Assembly: GCA_030649995.1 (NCBI GenBank)
Contig: JAUSEV010000042.1
Coordinates: 1-64,000 of the forward strand
Length of the DNA stretch: 64,000 nt
Origin: Candidatus Uhrbacteria bacterium
Lineage (GTDB): Bacteria > Patescibacteriota > Patescibacteriia > 2-12-FULL-60-25
Direction: 5' to 3'
Under the pieces are notes generated by a model. That model was not told the DNA's origin and did not search any database. It was given only the letters and a program-made list of their open reading frames with translations. Position 1 is the stretch's first letter. Every line of letters begins with the position of its first letter. This document shows, piece after piece, positions 59,546 to 64,000 of the stretch. Position numbers and translations under genes: made by a program.

Positions 59546-61992
59546 ACAAGTTTTTTATGACGAAACCGCTCGAAAAAAATCAATCCGCCATACGCCGCGT
59601 ACAAAAATTCGATCGGCATGAGTGGATAGCGCAATCGAGATTCAATGCCCAAACCATCAACCCACACAACCGCGGTCATGTACGCGCAAAGCGCCAAAAG
59701 AAACACAAGTTGCAGACGCCGATCCGGAATCCTTCGATAGGCGGCAATGAGACCTGTGATGAAAAAGAATGTGATCGCGAGCCAGATCAGCCGGCCGAAA
59801 ACGCCAATGGCGTAAAATGGCTGTGAAAAAATTTTCCAAAACGAACCAAACAAATCTCCGATTCTTCCCTGTGCAAGATAATGCGTCGGTGGCAGCACGG
59901 AATGATCAATACGCGGAATCAAACGGTAATAGTTGAGAAATCCGTTATAATTGCTAGAGGTCCAAAAGGTGAACGTATTAATCGCAATGAGACGCGCGAG
60001 AATCCCCGGATTTTCCTTCATATAACCAATGGCCGCCTGCATAGACGCCGCGCTCCGTTCGGTCGGTGTCATCGAATTTCCATAAGCTTGAACAAAATCT
60101 TGTTTGACCTTCGCTTCCGCGTCCTGATAGGTCAACTGATCACGCACGGACACAATCGAAGTCCCAAGATAAAACAGCGCGGCATTCGGTCCTTGAGAAC
60201 TCAACGACCATGAATGGAAAACTTGATCATTGCGATACATCCACGGAACCAGAATGATAAAAATAGTCGCAAGAATAATCACCGTGTGCTTGATAGTCAT
60301 TTTCCAATGGATACGTCGCGACCATGGAAGCATGAAAAAAAACAGGATAAACGGAAAAAACTGCAGGAGTGGTTTGATGAGCATGCCAACGCCGAACGCG
60401 ATGCCTGCGCGCAAACTGTCCGTGACTCGCATCGTCTCCATGGTACGAAAAATATAAATGAGACCAATCAAAAAAATCAGCGTGTACATAGATTCCGTCA
60501 AAATGGTCACGCTGTAATACACGAGATGCGGTTCAAGCGCCACAATCCAAGCCGCGATCCATGCCGCTTTTTTTCCAAGATGCAATTGTTTGCCCAGACG
60601 CAAAACAACAAGCGGTGTAAAAGAAGCGAGAAAAATTTGAAACAAAATAAAGCCGATCGTCGAACGAAAAACAGCCAATCCACCGGCGAGGAATAGCGGA
60701 TAACCGATGGTACGGAAAAAAAACGGAACGCCGTCCAAAGAAAAACCGTGACCGGCAAGCAATGATTTTGCCAACCCCAAATACTGAATGCTATCCCCAA
60801 GCTCAAATCCTTTGGAGCCGACAAAAATAAGGATGACGGCAAAGAGAAGAAACCGAACGCCGAACGCTGCTAGGAATAGAGGCCAACGACTCGCTCCCGT
60901 CTCGGCCCGTGTTGTCCGCTCCAACGATTGCCTGACGCTTGAGACGGTTTGCTCAACCGTTGGCAGATGTTGAATGGACTCACGCGCGACGCGAGCCAAT
61001 CGTTTGGCACGCGTCGGATCATCAATCAAATCAACCATCGCGTCCGCCAGCACCCCCTCGTTTTCCGGCGGCACAATGATTCCCGATTCTCCGTTCACGA
61101 TGACTTCCCCGGCGCAACCGACATCCGTCATCACGATCGGCAATCCGGCAGCTGCAGCCTCGATGACGGTTCTCCCCCATCCTTCAAAACGGGAGGGTTG
61201 AACGTACAGCGTGGCCGCTTGATAAAACGGACGAAGATCGTTTTGTTGACCGACAAATGTCACGGCTTCTCCGATTCCAAGCTCTCGCGTTTGACGTTCA
61301 AGTGTCGCGCGCTCCGGCCCTTCGCCGACGATCGTCAGCCGTACGTTTGATCGTTTTTTTATGACCAACGCAAAGGCGCGTAACAAAAGATCCACGCCTT
61401 TTTCGCGAGACAGACGAGCGACACATAAAATGCGAGGTTGATCCGTCGCAGGATGAACAAGGTCAAGCAAATGCTCTGTCGGCGTGGCTACGGAAATCAC
61501 ATCAACGCGTTCATCTGATACGCCAACCTTCAACAGACCTTTACGCCCACGCTCACTCACGGTGCGTACGCGATCTGCTCGACGTACGATGAAACGAGCC
61601 AAACCTTTAAATAATTTTTCTTTGAGTCCGAACGCCGGACGCGCAAACGCGGCGCTGTGATCTTGAATGTGAAGGGACACGGATCGACCACCCCGCGCGA
61701 GATACCCGATCGCGCCGCACAAAAAAGGATCTTGCACCGTCATCACGTCATACGAGTTTTGATGAAGGGTACGCCACGCAAAATAAAACGTCTGCCAAAC
61801 CGCGGACAAAAAATTTCCTCCGCCCGGACGGAAAACGCGTACCATCGAAGACAGTTGAACTTCTTTTTGATCGCCAGCCGCCAACACCAAAATATCCGCC
61901 TCAAAACCCTCAAAATATCTTAATTGCCGCTGTGCCGATCCGGAACTCGGATTCAACACGTCTTGATCCAAACCAATCACCAGCAATCGCAT
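59542..61992 (-). CDS. Fusion of family 4 glycosyltransferase and GT39-like membrane transferase
   Basis: An 816-residue protein. Residues 1-~370 are a GT4 enzyme (DILVLAAGDQKE; ILCVARLSREKGVDLLLRAF; VTFVGQQNDLRPFYQAATLYVQPSRFEGWGRTVIEAAAAGLPIVMTD with the EGWGRTVIE motif). Residues ~385-816 are a GT39-like integral membrane transferase (FVGSKGFELGDSIQYLGLAKSLLAGHGFSLDG, RTIGYPLFLAGGLAVF, about ten segments). The cytoplasmic GT4 could build a lipid-linked sugar that the membrane part then uses. Fusion of a soluble GT-B with a GT-C-type domain is uncommon. Its start lies 115 bp from the perfect 38-bp palindrome at 62107-62144. Confidence 0.88.
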   Translation of the reverse strand: MRLLVIGLDQDVLNPSSGSAQRQLRYFEGFEADILVLAAGDQKEVQLSSMVRVFRPGGGNFLSAVWQTFYFAWRTLHQNSYDVMTVQDPFLCGAIGYLARGGRSVSLHIQDHSAAFARPAFGLKEKLFKGLARFIVRRADRVRTVSERGRKGLLKVGVSDERVDVISVATPTEHLLDLVHPATDQPRILCVARLSREKGVDLLLRAFALVIKKRSNVRLTIVGEGPERATLERQTRELGIGEAVTFVGQQNDLRPFYQAATLYVQPSRFEGWGRTVIEAAAAGLPIVMTDVGCAGEVIVNGESGIIVPPENEGVLADAMVDLIDDPTRAKRLARVARESIQHLPTVEQTVSSVRQSLERTTRAETGASRWPLFLAAFGVRFLLFAVILIFVGSKGFELGDSIQYLGLAKSLLAGHGFSLDGVPFFFRTIGYPLFLAGGLAVFRSTIGFILFQIFLASFTPLVVLRLGKQLHLGKKAAWIAAWIVALEPHLVYYSVTILTESMYTLIFLIGLIYIFRTMETMRVTDSLRAGIAFGVGMLIKPLLQFFPFILFFFMLPWSRRIHWKMTIKHTVIILATIFIILVPWMYRNDQVFHSWSLSSQGPNAALFYLGTSIVSVRDQLTYQDAEAKVKQDFVQAYGNSMTPTERSAASMQAAIGYMKENPGILARLIAINTFTFWTSSNYNGFLNYYRLIPRIDHSVLPPTHYLAQGRIGDLFGSFWKIFSQPFYAIGVFGRLIWLAITFFFITGLIAAYRRIPDRRLQLVFLLALCAYMTAVVWVDGLGIESRLRYPLMPIEFLYAAYGGLIFFERFRHKKLV

Positions 61993-62106
61993 AGTGCCAA
62001 AAGAATATCAGCTCCATTGACAAAAGGGAAATTCTCCAAGTTCTCATTTCATTACCTACATTTTTAATCACTTTTTTTTATTTCATCACTATTACGAGTT
62101 TCGACA

Positions 62107-62144
62107 GTGAGACAAACTCTAGCTATAGCTAGAGTTTGTCTCAC
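62107..62144. promoter_or_regulatory. Perfect 38-bp palindrome between divergent glycan genes
   Basis: Nineteen-bp perfect arms, half site gtgagacaaactctagcta, in the gap between the fusion gene (61992, minus) and the deacetylase gene (62205, plus). A degenerate copy is at 57066-57103. Position and symmetry suggest an operator or a dispersed palindrome. The remaining ~150 bp of the gap is A+T-rich. Confidence 0.75.
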
Positions 62145-62188
62145 TTGAATTCGAATTTTTGAATCAGTGGATTTTTGGGGTAAGCCCA

Positions 62189-62197
62189 TGCTACACT
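62189..62197 (+). promoter_or_regulatory. Extended -10 promoter of the deacetylase gene
   Basis: TGCTACACT (62189-62197) is an extended -10 box; transcription would begin within about two bases of the ATG at 62205. No convincing -35 box. Confidence 0.5.
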
Positions 62198-62204
62198 CTC
62201 TCGA

Positions 62205-63224
62205 ATGGCAAAGCTGATCTTGATCCTCGCATATTGGTTGGGAATTCCGACCCTGTTTCGTTATTGGCACCGAAACCGTTTGACGATCTTGCTCTATCAT
62301 GGCGTACGATCAAAACAAGATACGCATTCGACCGATCTGCGCGGCAAACATATTCCGGCGTCTATTTTTGAAAAACATATTCACTATCTCAAAAAACATT
62401 ATCACCTGTTATCGTGGTCGGAAGCCTTCTCCTATTTGCAAAACAAACAACCCTTCCCGCCTCACTCTCTATGTATCACGTTTGATGACGGGTATGCCAA
62501 CCAAGCTCATGTCGCGGCGCCAATCTTAAATCGCTACAACATCAAAACGATTTTTTATGTGACCACCGGTTTTCTTGATGGCGAACCATTGTGGACCGAT
62601 CGCTTTGAGCGAGCGCTCACCGCCATTCGTGAACCCATATTTGAGGTGATCATCCGCGGACAGAAAAAATCCTACGCGTTTGGCGCGCAAAAAAATCTTG
62701 AAGAAACCGATGACAAACTCAAACGCGTGTTAAAAACCTTGACCGCGGAAGAACGCAAACCGATCCTGATGGAACTCGAACGCTTGGCCGGACCGTTATC
62801 ACCGGCTCCCCTGCTCGAACCTATGAGCTGGGACGATGCTCGTCAACTCACTCACGATGGACATGAAATCGGCGCGCATACCGTCACGCATCCCATTCTA
62901 TCGCGCGAGTCGGACGAAACCTGCCGAGAAGAACTGCAAAAAAGCAAAGAGGTGATTGAAAAGCGACTGAAAGTTCCCTGTTTGCACTTCGCTTATCCAA
63001 ATGGCAACGCCGCGGATTTCCATCAAACAACGATCGCGCTCGTGCGCGAGGCTGGCTACACTTCCGCTGTCACAACAATCCCCGGCACCGTCGGAATGAT
63101 GGACGATCCTTTGCGTCTCCGTCGCTTGGCGATTGATTATTGCTTTGATCAGGCCATGTTTGTCTGCACCATAACCGGTGTGAGATACTGGCTATCTAAT
63201 GTAAAACAAAGTTTCTTTCTATGA
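62205..63224 (+). CDS. NodB-type polysaccharide deacetylase
   Basis: Carbohydrate esterase family 4 enzyme of 339 residues. An N-terminal hydrophobic stretch (MAKLILILAYWLGIPTLFRYW) may anchor or export it. RLTILLYHGV is the first family block; ITFDDGYANQAHVAAPIL holds the catalytic base and metal Asp (D94, D95); HEIGAHTVTHPIL supplies the two metal His residues (HxxxH); LHFAYPNGNAADF is motif 3. It removes N-acetyl groups from a surface polysaccharide or peptidoglycan. It is coupled by ATGA to a methyltransferase gene, so both may edit the same glycan. Confidence 0.92.
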   Translation: MAKLILILAYWLGIPTLFRYWHRNRLTILLYHGVRSKQDTHSTDLRGKHIPASIFEKHIHYLKKHYHLLSWSEAFSYLQNKQPFPPHSLCITFDDGYANQAHVAAPILNRYNIKTIFYVTTGFLDGEPLWTDRFERALTAIREPIFEVIIRGQKKSYAFGAQKNLEETDDKLKRVLKTLTAEERKPILMELERLAGPLSPAPLLEPMSWDDARQLTHDGHEIGAHTVTHPILSRESDETCREELQKSKEVIEKRLKVPCLHFAYPNGNAADFHQTTIALVREAGYTSAVTTIPGTVGMMDDPLRLRRLAIDYCFDQAMFVCTITGVRYWLSNVKQSFFL

Positions 63225-64000
63225 ACCTATCCGATACTCAACCTCGCGTGACCCGATTTTTCAACGATTTTGCGCCAACCTATTTTTCGCGTTATGAAAT
63301 GCGAAATCAGGACGGCCATTCTTTCCGCATTCGAAAACAACGAGTGCTGGAAGGGCTGCATGATCTTCCGTCCGGCGCGACCGTGCTTGATGTGGGGTGC
63401 GGACCCGGAGTCATGATTCGAGAATTGTTGGCGCGCGATTTTCGAGTGATCGCGACGGATATTGCACCGGCGATGATCGAGGAGTGTCGTCGGCGGTTTG
63501 GCGATGAACCGCGACTCACGCTCGCCGTGACTTCGGCGGAACAACTGCCCGTGGCTGACAGTTCTGTCGATGCGGTCATTGCCATGGGGCTGGTGGAATA
63601 TCTGCCGGATGATGAAGCCGTGCTGCGTGAATTTGCGCGCGTGTTAAAACCGAATGGCCGACTGATCGTCACGCTCCCGCACGAAGCCTGTCCTTCGCGG
63701 CTGTGGGATCGATTAACAAAATTTCTCGCGCGACCCATCGTCCTCGCCGTTCGTCGCGCGCGAGGCAAAACCATCCCACAAGTCATCCATCGAGAGTATC
63801 GAGTAAACACCTATCGCCAACTCTGTGAGGCCGCCGGTCTCAACGTGACGAATGTAATTTTTTACAACATGAAATTTTTTTTGCGACCCCTTGATCGTCT
63901 GTTTCCGTCGCTCGGCGTATGGTGTTCTGAACGCTTGGAACGATTTGGTCGCACCCCGATGATCCGCCGTCTTGGCACCGGTTTTATTGTGTTTGGACGG
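63221..64000 (+). CDS. Class I SAM-dependent methyltransferase (partial, 3' end outside window)
   Basis: ATG 63221 overlaps the deacetylase stop (ATGA); 260 codons are visible with no stop. Motifs: ATVLDVGCGPGVMIRELLARDFRVIATDIAPAMIEECRRRF (motif I and post-I), AEQLPVADSSVDAVIAMGLVEYLPDDEAVLREFARVLKPNGRLIVTLPHEACP (motifs II-III), the Methyltransf_11 pattern. The C-terminal part has FLRPLDRLFPSLGVWCSERLERFG. The substrate is unknown; its coupling to the deacetylase points to a surface glycan or lipid. Confidence 0.9.
   Translation, partial: MNLSDTQPRVTRFFNDFAPTYFSRYEMRNQDGHSFRIRKQRVLEGLHDLPSGATVLDVGCGPGVMIRELLARDFRVIATDIAPAMIEECRRRFGDEPRLTLAVTSAEQLPVADSSVDAVIAMGLVEYLPDDEAVLREFARVLKPNGRLIVTLPHEACPSRLWDRLTKFLARPIVLAVRRARGKTIPQVIHREYRVNTYRQLCEAAGLNVTNVIFYNMKFFLRPLDRLFPSLGVWCSERLERFGRTPMIRRLGTGFIVFGR

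Overview
The window looks like a chromosome segment of a Patescibacteria (CPR) bacterium. The evidence is the gene style rather than a marker gene: housekeeping genes (ligA, recJ, lepA, rnhA) beside a minimal type IV pilus operon (pilM, response regulator, pilin, pilD), murJ, long chains of glycan genes joined by ATGA overlaps, few clear Shine-Dalgarno sites, and tiny intergenic gaps. No rRNA or tRNA was seen, so the lineage stays an inference.

Layout. 1-1420: 5' part of a secreted, repeat-rich surface protein. 1578-6589: ligA and a pilus operon whose CheY-like protein lacks its phospho-acceptor Asp. 6789-8105: an A+T-rich hicB-hicA-third-gene cassette. 8145-12414: rnhA, recJ, a 32-aa membrane peptide and lepA. 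12457-12826: an ArsR-type regulator bracketed by two copies of one 34-bp palindrome. 12836-15986: murJ, a Rieske ferredoxin, a glycosyltransferase and a SpoU methyltransferase. From about 17 kb to the right end the window is almost wholly a cell-surface glycan locus: a phosphoglycosyl transferase that starts glycan assembly, GDP-mannose dehydratase, a GDP-fucose-synthase-like enzyme, a ColD/E1-like PLP dehydratase, UDP-xylose synthase, nonulosonate enzymes (NeuB-SAF-cupin, NeuA), a Wzx flippase, many GT2, GT4 and GT39-like transferases, and decorating enzymes (carbamoyl, C-methyl and other methyl transferases, PhyH-type oxygenase).

Five single genes (16076-16921, 22557-24044, 39556-40638, 40835-41851, 51416-52003) stand apart. 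They are visibly richer in G+C and have strong Shine-Dalgarno sites; most also have their own sigma70-like promoter with a 17-bp spacer and their own hairpin terminator.

The most unusual signal is a set of short repeats that sit inside genes without breaking the frame. Family A is a pyrimidine-rich palindrome with a TTAGGTGAGGTT-like tail. Family B is 4-5 imperfect heptamers. Family C is the GTCATTCC...GAATGAC type, and family D has CCCCCGAA...TTCGGGGG arms. Together they add peptides to LigA, RecJ (three sites), LepA (two sites), a membrane glycosyltransferase, a methyltransferase-glycosyltransferase fusion (exactly at the domain junction), a C-methyltransferase (splitting a zinc Cys pair) and probably a sugar kinase. 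They also supply the C-terminus of two epimerases and the start codon of the SpoU gene. This resembles the palindromic elements inside Rickettsia proteins, but with several unrelated families at once.
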